DNA of 64,000 nt. It comes from Sphingomonas hankookensis. GTDB lineage: Bacteria; Pseudomonadota; Alphaproteobacteria; Sphingomonadales; Sphingomonadaceae. Below the pieces are notes generated by a model. That model was not told the origin of the DNA. It made no database searches and was given only the letters and a program-made list of their open reading frames with translations. Shown here piece after piece: positions 1 through 7,356 of this stretch. Every line of letters begins with the position of its first letter. The stretch's first letter is position 1. The stretch lies in NCBI RefSeq assembly GCF_022664465.1, contig NZ_JAKREV010000009.1, positions 1 through 64,000 of the forward strand, written 5' to 3'. Position numbers and translations under genes: made by a program.

Positions 1-1
1 C

Positions 2-127
2 GTCGAGCGGCAGCCGCCCGATTTCAAGAACGATCCCTCCCTTGCCGCCGCATCGCTGCGGATCGGCGTCGAGAAGCCGGAAATCGAACTTCCCTACCCC
101 GAAAAGGACATCGGACTGGAGCTATGA
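2..127 (+). CDS. 3' end of an unidentified gene (truncated by window start)
   Basis: An open frame enters from the left edge and ends at the TGA at 125-127. The visible 41 residues are hydrophilic and rich in Pro and Glu, ending ...PEKDIGLEL, with no recognisable domain. The stop overlaps the ATG of the next gene (ATGA), so it belongs to the same plus-strand operon. The downstream gene at 682 looks coupling-protein-like, so this could be the tail of a large transfer protein such as a TraD or relaxase, but nothing visible proves that. Confidence 0.55.
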   Translation, partial: VERQPPDFKNDPSLAAASLRIGVEKPEIELPYPEKDIGLEL

Positions 128-366
128 CCATGACCTCATCACCACCGGCCTGGGACCAGGTGATCGCCACCAAGCACTGGCACGCCTGCGACCTCGACAC
201 CCATACGCTCGCGCAATGCAGCCAGCTCGCGCGGCGCGACGATGCGCTCGACTGGGGCGGCGAAACGCTCGCGATGGCTACGATATTCGGCCTGACCTAC
301 CTTGTAATGCTGCCGCTCACCCGCGCGCTGCGCACCGCGCGTGCGATCCGCGACACCGCGCGATGA
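124..366 (+). CDS. Small single-pass membrane protein
   Basis: The product is 80 aa with a soluble N-terminal half (residues 1-46) and one hydrophobic segment near residues 50-66 (MATIFGLTYLVMLPL), followed by a basic tail. The start overlaps the stop of the preceding gene and the end overlaps the start of the next (ATGA at 363), which indicates translational coupling. No family is recognised. It is probably an inner-membrane accessory protein of this envelope operon; the role is unknown. Confidence 0.55.
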   Translation: MTMTSSPPAWDQVIATKHWHACDLDTHTLAQCSQLARRDDALDWGGETLAMATIFGLTYLVMLPLTRALRTARAIRDTAR

Positions 367-692
367 GCCTCGACGATCGCCCGTACATGCGCGCGCGGCC
401 GGGACCAGGGCGCACCGTCCGGCTCGATGCGCCGCCCGCCGGGGCGATCGATGCCGAAGCCGTCTCGCGCCCGACGCCGCACAGAGCGCCGCCAGGGCGG
501 GCCATGCCCGACATGGGGCTCCGGTGGTCCTCGTCCCGGCAACGCCGTCTGGCGGTGCTCCTTGCGGCTCTGGCGGGGCTGTTCACCCTCGCCTGGGCGA
601 TCGGCTGTGCGCTCATCGGCGCCTCGCTCCGCACCGAAGGCGGCACCTTCACCCCTCCAGCCCACGAAAGGTCACCCCGACATGGGGATTAG
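363..692 (+). CDS. Membrane protein with N-terminal DRDYMR-type box
   Basis: The product is 109 aa and starts MSLDDRPYMRARPG, the same N-terminal box as the genes at 2416 and 3178. A low-complexity Pro/Arg linker follows, then one membrane segment near residues 70-93 and a short outer tail. ATG 363 is chosen because it overlaps the previous stop and begins exactly with the shared box; the longer open frame from 42 has no support. It lacks the extracytoplasmic domain of its two relatives, so it may be a shortened paralogue. Its 3' end overlaps the next gene by 11 bases. Confidence 0.55.
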   Translation: MSLDDRPYMRARPGPGRTVRLDAPPAGAIDAEAVSRPTPHRAPPGRAMPDMGLRWSSSRQRRLAVLLAALAGLFTLAWAIGCALIGASLRTEGGTFTPPAHERSPRHGD

Positions 693-1413
693 CTATCCGT
701 TCCGCTTCCGCCGCGAACCCAAACCCCCGCGTGCCGGCCTCACGCTCGCGACTCCGGATACGCTCAACCCGGCGATGCTGGATGCGGTGCGCGCCGGAAG
801 CGGCGACCGGATCGCCGTTATCGGCGACGGCGCGGCGTTCACCGCGCTTGCCGACCAGACGCGCGATCTCCTTATCGATCCCGCGCACGGCAACTGGGAC
901 TTCTTCGCCGATCACCCGAGCGACCATGCGCGCTCGTCGGCGGTCGAGGCGTTCCTTCCCGCCGAGCCGCGCATCTGCGCAGGCTACACCGGTGCCTATC
1001 GCTACGTGCTGCTGCGCGCGATGGAACATGGCGGAAGAGAGCCCGGAGCCGGACTTGCCGCCGTCCGCGACCTGGTCCGCGCGCTGCCGCCCGAAGCCGT
1101 CGCCGAAGCGGCCGGACACGATCCAGCCAACGGCCATGCGCTGCGCTGGGGCATGACCGTGCTGGCCGGCGTCACCGCGCCGCTCCTCGTCATCGCCGAT
1201 CACGACCCGCGTTTCCCGAGGGTATCGATCGCACGCTGGCTCGCCGGCCCCGCCTCGACGATCCTGTTCGTGCGACACGATCCCGATCGGCCGACCCGTG
1301 AGACCGACGCCGTCATCGCCTCGCTGCGCGATCACGCGATGCTCGGGCGGATCGAGGTCGCAACCACGATGGATCTGTCGCCCGCCCTCTCCGAAGCGGA
1401 GCGCGCCTGGTGA
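682..1413 (+). CDS. TraD-like (coupling-protein-like) protein without Walker motifs
   Basis: The product is 243 aa. Two stretches resemble conjugative coupling proteins: residues about 42-92 (GDRIAVIGD... LLIDPAHGNWDFFADHPSD... FLPAEP) match the TraD region after Walker A, with its DP.....W..F pattern, and residues about 175-215 (SIARWLAGPASTILFVRHDPD) match the SIRDW-type strand of TraD/TrwB. No P-loop (GxxGxGK) and no Walker B acid cluster are present, and the N-terminal membrane helices are missing. It therefore cannot be a normal DNA-pumping ATPase; an adaptor, decoy or decaying duplicate is possible. The match was made by eye, so the family call is an inference. Confidence 0.45.
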   Translation: MGISYPFRFRREPKPPRAGLTLATPDTLNPAMLDAVRAGSGDRIAVIGDGAAFTALADQTRDLLIDPAHGNWDFFADHPSDHARSSAVEAFLPAEPRICAGYTGAYRYVLLRAMEHGGREPGAGLAAVRDLVRALPPEAVAEAAGHDPANGHALRWGMTVLAGVTAPLLVIADHDPRFPRVSIARWLAGPASTILFVRHDPDRPTRETDAVIASLRDHAMLGRIEVATTMDLSPALSEAERAW

Positions 1414-1491
1414 TGACGGGAACCACGATGCGGATGGGGGGCCATGCCCCCAGCCGAACCGCTTCCACCATCCACGCGCGGCGAGGATGAC

Positions 1492-1950
1492 ATGAACGAT
1501 CACGTTCTCCTGCATCGCGGCGATCTCGAGAGCGCACGGCTGTCGCGCGACCATGCCGATGCGATGCGACGCTTCGTCACCGACCTACGCCCGCTCGCCA
1601 GAGCGCTACGGTCGGCCGACGGCAGAGCCTACGACCCCTCCGGCGTGATCCCCGACGTGCGGGCAGCGGTCGAAGAGTGCATCGTCTGTCACGAACGGAC
1701 GGCAAGCGATCTCGACGGTCGTGCGCTTGCCTATGAGCGCAACGCCGCGTCGCGGACTGCCTCGGCCCGAAAGATGAGTTCCGCCGAGCTGATCCTCGGT
1801 CTTGCCCACCGGATATTGCTGTGCGCGGGCGCTGCCGCACTGATGGTCCTCGCATGGCACGCTGTCGAGAAGGTTCGATCGCACCTTCTCGGCCCGACCA
1901 TAACGACCCCTTCGATCGGCACTCCACGAACCCCGGAGGCTTCGTCATGA
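1492..1950 (+). CDS. Hypothetical protein with central CxxC and C-terminal membrane helix
   Basis: The product is 152 aa: mainly helical residues 1-100 with a CIVCHER motif near residue 63, then a hydrophobic helix near residues 107-126 and a short Pro/Thr-rich tail. Start 1492 is preferred over the upstream in-frame ATG at 1444 because GCGAGGA lies a few bases before it. The CxxCH could bind metal or haem, but no exported N-terminus is visible to support a cytochrome. Its stop overlaps the next start (ATGA at 1947). Function unknown. Confidence 0.55.
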   Translation: MNDHVLLHRGDLESARLSRDHADAMRRFVTDLRPLARALRSADGRAYDPSGVIPDVRAAVEECIVCHERTASDLDGRALAYERNAASRTASARKMSSAELILGLAHRILLCAGAAALMVLAWHAVEKVRSHLLGPTITTPSIGTPRTPEASS

Positions 1951-2429
1951 AAGTGGAGATCGAGATCGACCCGGACGAGATCGAGCTTGGCGACCTGTTC
2001 CGCGAACAGGCTGCCGGCCTTCGCGGCTCTCTCGTCGACCTTCGGCGGATGGTCGGAACGCTGGGATATTACGGACAGGCGGGTGCCGGGGCCACGATGA
2101 CACTGGAGGCGATCCGGCAGTCTCTGACCGTGATCATCGAAGCGCAGGGCGACTTCGCGGACGGACTGGACGAGGCAGCCGCGCAGATCGACGAGCGGAC
2201 CGAACGCATGATCGCCGAAAGCTGGCAGCCCCGGCCCGATCCGCTCCCGCCGGTCGTGATCGTCAACCCGCAGAACGAACCGACCGCCGCGGAAGGGCTG
2301 ATCGGTCTCCTTCTTTGCTCAGGATGGGTCGTCGCGGCGCTGATGGGCCTTCACGACCTCAAGCAATGGCGCGCCAGCAGCGTCGTTCCGGCCACCACCG
2401 TCATGGAGAGCAATCATGGGGCTCGATGA
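1947..2429 (+). CDS. Hypothetical protein with predicted coiled coil and one membrane helix
   Basis: The product is 160 aa. It starts with an acidic stretch (MKVEIEIDPDEIELGD), continues with long helical residues 20-90 rich in Ala, Glu and Gln (likely coiled coil), and has a hydrophobic segment near residues 120-138 before a short tail. The start overlaps the upstream stop and the end overlaps the 2416 gene by 14 bases. No family recognised. The topology suggests a cytoplasmic coiled coil tethered to the inner membrane. Confidence 0.55.
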   Translation: MKVEIEIDPDEIELGDLFREQAAGLRGSLVDLRRMVGTLGYYGQAGAGATMTLEAIRQSLTVIIEAQGDFADGLDEAAAQIDERTERMIAESWQPRPDPLPPVVIVNPQNEPTAAEGLIGLLLCSGWVVAALMGLHDLKQWRASSVVPATTVMESNHGAR

Positions 2430-3144
2430 CCGCGACTATATGCGTGAGCGATATCGCCAGCGCCAGGGTCTGCCCGCGCAAGGTTTGCGGTGGAACGACC
2501 GCAAGACCCGCTGCGAACTCGACGTTCCGCTCGGCAGCGCGTCCTGGGTTTCGGGGTCGGCGAGGAAAGGCTCCTGGTTCGAGGCGAAGAACCGCGGCCA
2601 CGATTACCAGCGCGGGCGCTGGCGACCGAAGCGATCGTCCGGCACGCTGCGCACCGCGATCGTCGCCGGCGTCGCTGTCGCGCTACTCGCGACCGGTATC
2701 GGCGCACGCGGCTGGATCGCGCAGCGCTACGAGGCGCTCGTCTATCCGCAGGGACGCGGCTTCCCCGCCTCCGGCACCGTCAGCGTGCCCGTCGGCCTCG
2801 ACCTGAAGCGGGTCGTCGCGAAGCTGACCGCGCAGGGCGGTGCCGAGAACACGATCATCCAGATGATCGATGCGAAAACCGGCCGCAATGCCCTGTCGGT
2901 CTACATCCGCGCGCATGAACGCGTGACGGTGCCGGTGCCGATCGGGCGCTTCCGCCTGCGCCTCGTCCACGGTCGCGAATGGACGGATGCCAAAACCCTG
3001 TTCGGCAAGGGCACGATCCACGACGAGATCGAGGGCACGATGCGCTTCACCCGCAAGCTCGGCCACATCCTCGACCTCGGGCTCGGCCGCGACAGCAACC
3101 TCACCGTGCGCCGCATCGCCGCACGACCGGCGCCGCTCGCATGA
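2416..3144 (+). CDS. DRDYMR-box membrane protein with extracytoplasmic beta domain (paralogue 1)
   Basis: The product is 242 aa. It starts MGLDDRDYMRERYRQRQG, followed by a basic linker containing a second motif (SWFEAKNRGHDYQRGRW) and one membrane segment near residues 77-95. A C-terminal domain of about 140 residues contains NALSVYIRAHERVTVPVPIGRFRLRLVHGREW...LFGKGT. The C-terminal domain is clearly related to that of the 3178 gene and resembles the widespread small domain with the pattern G.Y.(L/V)R...G..W....LFG..T. The cell location inferred is inner-membrane anchored with the domain in the periplasm. The function of the family is not known to me. Confidence 0.6.
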   Translation: MGLDDRDYMRERYRQRQGLPAQGLRWNDRKTRCELDVPLGSASWVSGSARKGSWFEAKNRGHDYQRGRWRPKRSSGTLRTAIVAGVAVALLATGIGARGWIAQRYEALVYPQGRGFPASGTVSVPVGLDLKRVVAKLTAQGGAENTIIQMIDAKTGRNALSVYIRAHERVTVPVPIGRFRLRLVHGREWTDAKTLFGKGTIHDEIEGTMRFTRKLGHILDLGLGRDSNLTVRRIAARPAPLA

Positions 3145-3177
3145 AGCGGACCCGCGCTCTTCACCCCGGAGGCCGCG

Positions 3178-3774
3178 ATGGGGCTCGCTGACCGGGACTA
3201 TATGCGTGCCCGCGCTCGCAGCCGCGGCCACGCCCGCACCCAGGCATCGCGGCATGCGGCCGGTCGCGATCGCATCGTCGCGATCGCGCGCGTCGCGATC
3301 CCGGTCCTGTGCCTGCTCACATACCTCGTGCCGATGTACGGCGACATGAAGCGCGGTGGCTGGATGCCGGACTGGAAACCGGCGCTGCCGTTTCCCGAGT
3401 CCGGCAGCGTCACGGCCGCGCGCGATCTGTCACGCAAGCGCGTCAGCAGCCATCTCGCCGTCCAGACCAGCGATGCCAATGCCGTCGTCCAGCTCTTCGA
3501 CCCGGACACGGGCGCGCATGCTCTCTCCATCTATGTCGCCGGCAACGACCGGGTCGAGGTCCCCGTCCCGCGAGGCATCTGGAGGGTGCGGCTCGTCGAG
3601 GGCAGCAAGTGGCACGGTCCCGCCGACTATTTCGGCCCGAACACGTCGTACGAGACGGTCGTCAACCTGATGACGTTCGACAAGGGCTGGCATCACCGCA
3701 TCGATCTCAGGCGGCGTCCCGACGGCAACCTGCCGACGCGGCTCATGGTCTCCGGTCCGGAGCCGCTGAAATGA
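3178..3774 (+). CDS. DRDYMR-box membrane protein with extracytoplasmic beta domain (paralogue 2)
   Basis: The product is 198 aa, starting MGLADRDYMRARARSRG. A hydrophobic segment near residues 38-56 is followed by the same C-terminal domain as the 2416 gene (ALSIYVAGNDRVEVPVPRGIWRVRLVEGSKWHG...YFGPNTSYE). The W.G...FGPNT element is the best-conserved part. The two genes look like an old tandem duplication: the boxes are alike while the linkers differ in length and sequence. Likely periplasmic and membrane-tethered. No catalytic residues are evident; a binding or assembly role is more plausible than an enzyme. Confidence 0.6.
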   Translation: MGLADRDYMRARARSRGHARTQASRHAAGRDRIVAIARVAIPVLCLLTYLVPMYGDMKRGGWMPDWKPALPFPESGSVTAARDLSRKRVSSHLAVQTSDANAVVQLFDPDTGAHALSIYVAGNDRVEVPVPRGIWRVRLVEGSKWHGPADYFGPNTSYETVVNLMTFDKGWHHRIDLRRRPDGNLPTRLMVSGPEPLK

Positions 3775-3860
3775 CCCCGTTCAACGCGCGTCAGTCCTTT
3801 TCCCGTCGCCGGCACGCTCGCGCGTCGTCGCCCGCGACCAACGGCGCGAGGGTCGGATGA
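3771..3860 (+). CDS. Possible 29-aa coupling ORF
   Basis: A 29-codon frame starts at an ATG overlapping the stop of the 3178 gene (ATGA) and ends with a TGA overlapping the start of the 3857 gene (ATGA). The product is very basic (MTPFNARQSFSRRRHARASS...). No family is recognised. The double overlap is exactly what translational coupling would need, but a frame this short can arise by chance in GC-rich DNA. Confidence 0.25.
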   Translation: MTPFNARQSFSRRRHARASSPATNGARVG

Positions 3861-4066
3861 GCAACTGGAGTTTCGAGGAAATGGGCGAGTTCGGGTCGGT
3901 CGCCGACGCCAACCGCTGGGCCAAGCGGCAAGGCCTCGCCCCGCAGGACGTCCGTATCTCCGCCAAGGGGGACGGCGTGGAGCTGGAGGTCCGCAGGTCG
4001 GCCCTCGGCGATGGTGGCACCCGCCACGACGACCGGCGCGACGGACGTCGCAACGGTTTCTTCTGA
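3857..4066 (+). CDS. Small hypothetical protein
   Basis: The product is 69 aa, starting MSNWSFEEMGEFGSVADANRWAKRQGLAPQDVRIS and ending in a charged tail (DDRRDGRRNGFF). It has no signal peptide or membrane segment and is predicted to be a cytoplasmic alpha/beta mini-protein. It sits between the duplicated DRDYMR-box genes and the exported Cys-rich protein. Function unknown. Confidence 0.45.
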   Translation: MSNWSFEEMGEFGSVADANRWAKRQGLAPQDVRISAKGDGVELEVRRSALGDGGTRHDDRRDGRRNGFF

Positions 4067-4089
4067 CAGCAAGGCAAGGAGTAACGACA

Positions 4090-4419
4090 ATGAAGGCACG
4101 ATCCATTTCATCGCTTCTGCTCGCCGGTTTCGCGTTCGCGATGCCGGCAGCAGCAAGCGCGGCGCCGGCCAGCCCGGTCCTGCTCGCGATGGCGAGCTTT
4201 GCCGGCGAGACCGCCGGAGCCGACGCCGCGCACCGCGCCGCGGAGAAGACCGCGCACTACCGCGCGCACGCCCACCACAAGGGCAAGTGCAAGGATTGCG
4301 CGGACTGCCGGGAGTGTGACGACTGCGACAAGGTGGCGAAGGCGACGCCGACCAACGAGGAACGCGCCGGCATCTGCGACCCGACCACCCATGCCAAGGG
4401 AGCGAAGGCCGGTGCGTAA
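4090..4419 (+). CDS. Exported cysteine-rich small protein
   Basis: The product is 109 aa with a clear Sec signal peptide (MKARSISSLLLAGFAFAMPAAASAA). The mature region has a cluster of six cysteines near residues 66-80 (KCKDCADCRECDDCDK) plus a later one (GICDP), next to a His-rich stretch (HYRAHAHHKGK). The Cys/His cluster suggests metal binding or disulfide cross-linking in the periplasm. An AAGGAG ribosome site lies about 8 bases before the ATG. It overlaps the 5' end of the CsgG-like gene. The role is inferred only from composition. Confidence 0.6.
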   Translation: MKARSISSLLLAGFAFAMPAAASAAPASPVLLAMASFAGETAGADAAHRAAEKTAHYRAHAHHKGKCKDCADCRECDDCDKVAKATPTNEERAGICDPTTHAKGAKAGA

Positions 4420-5257
4420 CGCTGCCCGTCTTTTCGCCGTGACGGCCGCACTCGCGGCCGTCACCCCTTCCACCCTCCTCGCGCAGAAACTGGGGCAGGG
4501 CGGCACCGGCGTCGACGAGACGACCGAGCTTCCGCAATGTCCCGTGCCGCTCGGCGTCGCGGCGCTGGTCGAGGAGAAGACCGCCAATCCGACCGACAGC
4601 CTCTCGCCGCAGCTGCAGGCGCTGATGCGGATGGCGGAGATGCAGAACGGCGGATCGACCGCGCGCGTCGATCCGCTGCCGCTGGTCAAGCTGATGATCG
4701 CGCGCTCGGGCTGCTTCCGGGTCGCCGATCGCGGCGATGCGTTCACCGCGCTGGAGCGCGAGCGCGCGATCCAGGGCAACACCGCACCGCGCGCCGTCAC
4801 CAAGGCGGATTACCTCCTTCAGGTGCAGGTGGTCTATTCCGACAGCAAGGCGCGCGAGAGCGGAGGCGGCCTCGGCGGCATGTTCGGAGGGGCGGTCGGC
4901 CTCAAGTCCAAGACGATGGAAAGCCAGGTCCTCCTCACGCTCGTCGACGTGAACACCGGCATCCAGGAGGCGGTCGCCAGCGGTTCGGCGCGCAAGAAGG
5001 ATATCGGCGTCGTGGGGGGCGGCTTGCTGCTCGGCCTCGGCGTCGGGGCACTGGGCGGCAGTTACGCCTCGACCGACATCGGCAAGATCACCACGCTGGC
5101 GACGCTCGATGCGTTCAGAAAGCTGATCGAGGACGCGCGGCCCCGGCTCGAAGCCAGGCTCGTGCCGGCCAAACCGCCCGCGATCGTCCCGCCCGCCTCC
5201 GTGCCCCTGCCGGCGCAGTCGGTGCAACCGACGCCTGGAGGAGTGCCGAAGAGATGA
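4412..5257 (+). CDS. CsgG-family exported protein
   Basis: The product is 281 aa with GTG start 4412, giving a compact signal peptide (MRNAARLFAVTAALAAVTPSTLLA); an ATG at 4391 is the alternative start. The body has the CsgG/HfaB pattern: PLVKLMIARSGCFRVADRGDAFTALERERAIQ, then a strand run ADYLLQVQVVYSD, a Gly-rich loop and TLVDVNTGIQEAVASGSAR. CsgG-type proteins form or assist outer-membrane secretion channels. No curli subunit gene is visible here. A C-terminal Pro-rich tail follows residue 250. It is translationally coupled to the 5254 gene (ATGA). The family call is fairly firm; the substrate is unknown. Confidence 0.65.
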   Translation: MRNAARLFAVTAALAAVTPSTLLAQKLGQGGTGVDETTELPQCPVPLGVAALVEEKTANPTDSLSPQLQALMRMAEMQNGGSTARVDPLPLVKLMIARSGCFRVADRGDAFTALERERAIQGNTAPRAVTKADYLLQVQVVYSDSKARESGGGLGGMFGGAVGLKSKTMESQVLLTLVDVNTGIQEAVASGSARKKDIGVVGGGLLLGLGVGALGGSYASTDIGKITTLATLDAFRKLIEDARPRLEARLVPAKPPAIVPPASVPLPAQSVQPTPGGVPKR

Positions 5258-5514
5258 TCCGTCGTTACTGCCGGGACAAATCCGAGGGGAAGCGGACAAT
5301 GTGCGCCGGCATCTTGGAACAGGCTCTGCCCGATGGCAATGTCACGTTCCAGGCCGCTCACGACGACGAGATCGGCAACGACGCGTTGCTGCGTCTTTGC
5401 AAGGGCAGGGGGGTGTGGATTCCGGCGTCCCGGTACTGGCTATGCGCGCCGGAAATCGCCTCTACCGTCCGCGCCGCGTTGCCCGATGCGGTCAGGCTAG
5501 GCCGTCTCACATGA
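5254..5514 (+). CDS. Small hypothetical protein, Cys-containing
   Basis: The product is 86 aa, starting at the ATG overlapping the CsgG-like stop. It begins MIRRYCRDKSEGKRTMCAG and has four cysteines in all, but no standard zinc-finger spacing. There is no signal peptide or membrane helix. Its stop overlaps the start of the 5511 gene. Function not recognised; the position suggests co-translation with the CsgG-like protein. Confidence 0.5.
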   Translation: MIRRYCRDKSEGKRTMCAGILEQALPDGNVTFQAAHDDEIGNDALLRLCKGRGVWIPASRYWLCAPEIASTVRAALPDAVRLGRLT

Positions 5515-6017
5515 ATATGATCAGCCTGCCCCGCCCGACCTGCCCTTATTGCGGCGAGGACATGCGACGCTGGCCGCTCGGCCAACATACCCTGACCTGT
5601 GACACCTGCCGACGGCCGATCGTACGCTACCTCAGTTCGCCGACACGACGGATCTTCCGGCTGCGACCACTCTACGCCGTGATCCATATCATCGGCTTGG
5701 CCATTCTGGTGATCGGCTTCGCGACTGTCTGGCTGGCCGGCTTCCCGCCACGCGCGATCATTCCGGTGATCGCTGTTCCAATGGTGATATTCGCCGCCTC
5801 GGGGATAGCCGATGGTTGGCTGTCGTGGCGGACCGGAATCGACCGCGCGGGACAGAAGTTGCGCAAGGGCGGGGGCGCCAAGGTCATTGGACTTGGGCGC
5901 GTCGCCTTCGGTGTCGCCGGTATCGTCGTCGCGACGATCGGGCTGCTGGCGTTTGATTCAATGAGCGGGCGGGACCCCACCGGCACCCGACCTGGTTCGG
6001 TTGGCGTGCACCGATGA
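5511..6017 (+). CDS. Zinc-ribbon membrane protein
   Basis: The product is 168 aa. An N-terminal zinc ribbon (CPYCGEDM...CDTCRRP, two CxxC pairs near residues 11-14 and 29-32) is followed by a short linker and three hydrophobic segments at about residues 51-71, 77-98 and 128-146. It is likely an inner-membrane protein with a cytoplasmic zinc ribbon. It is coupled by ATGA overlaps to both neighbours. No specific family is recognised. Confidence 0.6.
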   Translation: MNMISLPRPTCPYCGEDMRRWPLGQHTLTCDTCRRPIVRYLSSPTRRIFRLRPLYAVIHIIGLAILVIGFATVWLAGFPPRAIIPVIAVPMVIFAASGIADGWLSWRTGIDRAGQKLRKGGGAKVIGLGRVAFGVAGIVVATIGLLAFDSMSGRDPTGTRPGSVGVHR

Positions 6018-6769
6018 CGATCACACCGCCCGCGACGCCCCCATCCCCCCGACTTGCCACCATGTTCGGATCGCTGTTTACGGCGATCCCTTCGCTCGCC
6101 ATCGCCGGGACGGCGTTTCTGTACTTCGCAGGCTATGTCTTCCTCGATACTTACCGGCGCTCGCTCGGACTAGCGTTCGGATCTGTCGAAACGTCGACCG
6201 CCGAAATCCTCGCGCAGGGCTATATCGTTCTCTGGTACGCCGTGATCGCGCGGTTCTGGTATATTCTCGTGACGGCGACGGTCCCTGCGCTTCTCACACT
6301 GCTGGCGATCCTCTCGGCCGGTGTGCTGCTCGTCATGGGGCGGAAGCGAGGCTGGCGTGGATGCGCGTGGACAATTGATGTCGTCCGGAAGGGTGTCTCA
6401 CGGGTCGAGGCACTCCCGAACTATCTCCTTTTCGTCTCCGTGGCCGCAGTGGCGCTCGTCTCGGCGTGGCCCGCCGGAGCACTCGCTGCGCGCGTGGAAT
6501 ATCGCGCTTCGATCGAGAACGTGAGACGAGGCTGCTGCTTCCGCTACACCGGCAGAGACGCAATTACCGCCACCGGCTATGTCGTCGCGGCCGATCACGA
6601 CCGACTGTTCGTACTGACCCGCGCCGGCACTGTCGCCGTACCGACCGAAGGTCTCACCATCGTTCCCCTCGATCGCAGACCGACCCTTGCCAGTTTAAGC
6701 AGCTGCGACAGGGACTTTGGCAGACCCGGCGCCATCCACGCTCAATCTCAACAGTCTGGCCACCAATGA
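6014..6769 (+). CDS. Polytopic membrane protein
   Basis: The product is 251 aa with hydrophobic segments near residues 18-40, 58-78, 80-101 and 134-154, followed by a soluble C-terminal domain of about 90 residues that holds a strand-rich stretch (YVVAADHDRLFVLTRAGTVAVPTEGLTIVPL). The C-terminal domain may be an extracytoplasmic small barrel. The start overlaps the zinc-ribbon gene and the stop overlaps the SGNH hydrolase gene. Function unknown. Confidence 0.55.
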   Translation: MTITPPATPPSPRLATMFGSLFTAIPSLAIAGTAFLYFAGYVFLDTYRRSLGLAFGSVETSTAEILAQGYIVLWYAVIARFWYILVTATVPALLTLLAILSAGVLLVMGRKRGWRGCAWTIDVVRKGVSRVEALPNYLLFVSVAAVALVSAWPAGALAARVEYRASIENVRRGCCFRYTGRDAITATGYVVAADHDRLFVLTRAGTVAVPTEGLTIVPLDRRPTLASLSSCDRDFGRPGAIHAQSQQSGHQ

Positions 6770-7257
6770 TTCCCTTCTGCCTGATCCTGGGTGACAGCAC
6801 CGCGATCGGAACGGCGCAGGCATTGGCAGCGCAGGGCATACGCTGCGAGGTTCATGCGCGCGTGGGTGCTGGTTCGGCCGAGATCGAGCGGCGGGTGAGC
6901 GGCGCTTCGCCCGCGACCGTCGCCCTCATCGCGCTTGGATCGAACGATGCCGCCAGCCCGGCCCTCGCGACTAACCTTGTCGTCATCAGACGGAAAACCA
7001 CCGCTGTTCGCGTGGCCTGGCTTGCCCCCTACGACCTACGCGCGGCATCCATCGTCACGTCGATCGCGGCACGGTTCGGCGACATGGTCATCCCGCTGCG
7101 GGCGCAACCGAGCCGGGATGGCATCCATCCGGTCAGCTATCGCCCCGTCGCCACGTCGCTGCGGTGGGGCGCGGCTGCTCCCGTCAGAGCCGCCGTAGCG
7201 CCTGCGCCGATCGCGCGCGCGACCGTGCTGATGATGAGTGGCCCACTCGCTCCGTGA
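6766..7257 (+). CDS. Mini SGNH/GDSL-type hydrolase
   Basis: The product is 163 aa. It carries the SGNH blocks: ILGDSTAIG near residue 8 (catalytic Ser in GDS), ALGSND near residue 65 (oxyanion Asn) and SRDGIHPVSY near residue 122 (Asp-x-x-His). Enzymes of this fold are esterases, lipases or acyl hydrolases. At 163 aa it is near the lower size limit of the family, and no signal peptide is visible, which is odd next to so many envelope genes. It is the last gene of the overlapped run that begins before base 1. The substrate cannot be told from sequence. Confidence 0.6.
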   Translation: MIPFCLILGDSTAIGTAQALAAQGIRCEVHARVGAGSAEIERRVSGASPATVALIALGSNDAASPALATNLVVIRRKTTAVRVAWLAPYDLRAASIVTSIAARFGDMVIPLRAQPSRDGIHPVSYRPVATSLRWGAAAPVRAAVAPAPIARATVLMMSGPLAP

Positions 7258-7356
7258 TCGCCGTCATCACTATGTCCGGCATATTGGTCGCCCGAACCAA
7301 ACGGCTCGACTCACTCCCGCTGGAACAAATCCGGCTCATATGACAGGTTGAACGCC

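Noticed and set aside
3791..5299. 502-codon minus-strand frame across the CsgG-like gene
   Set aside because: The plus-strand genes have signal peptides and overlap logic; the antisense product is Arg-rich without motifs.
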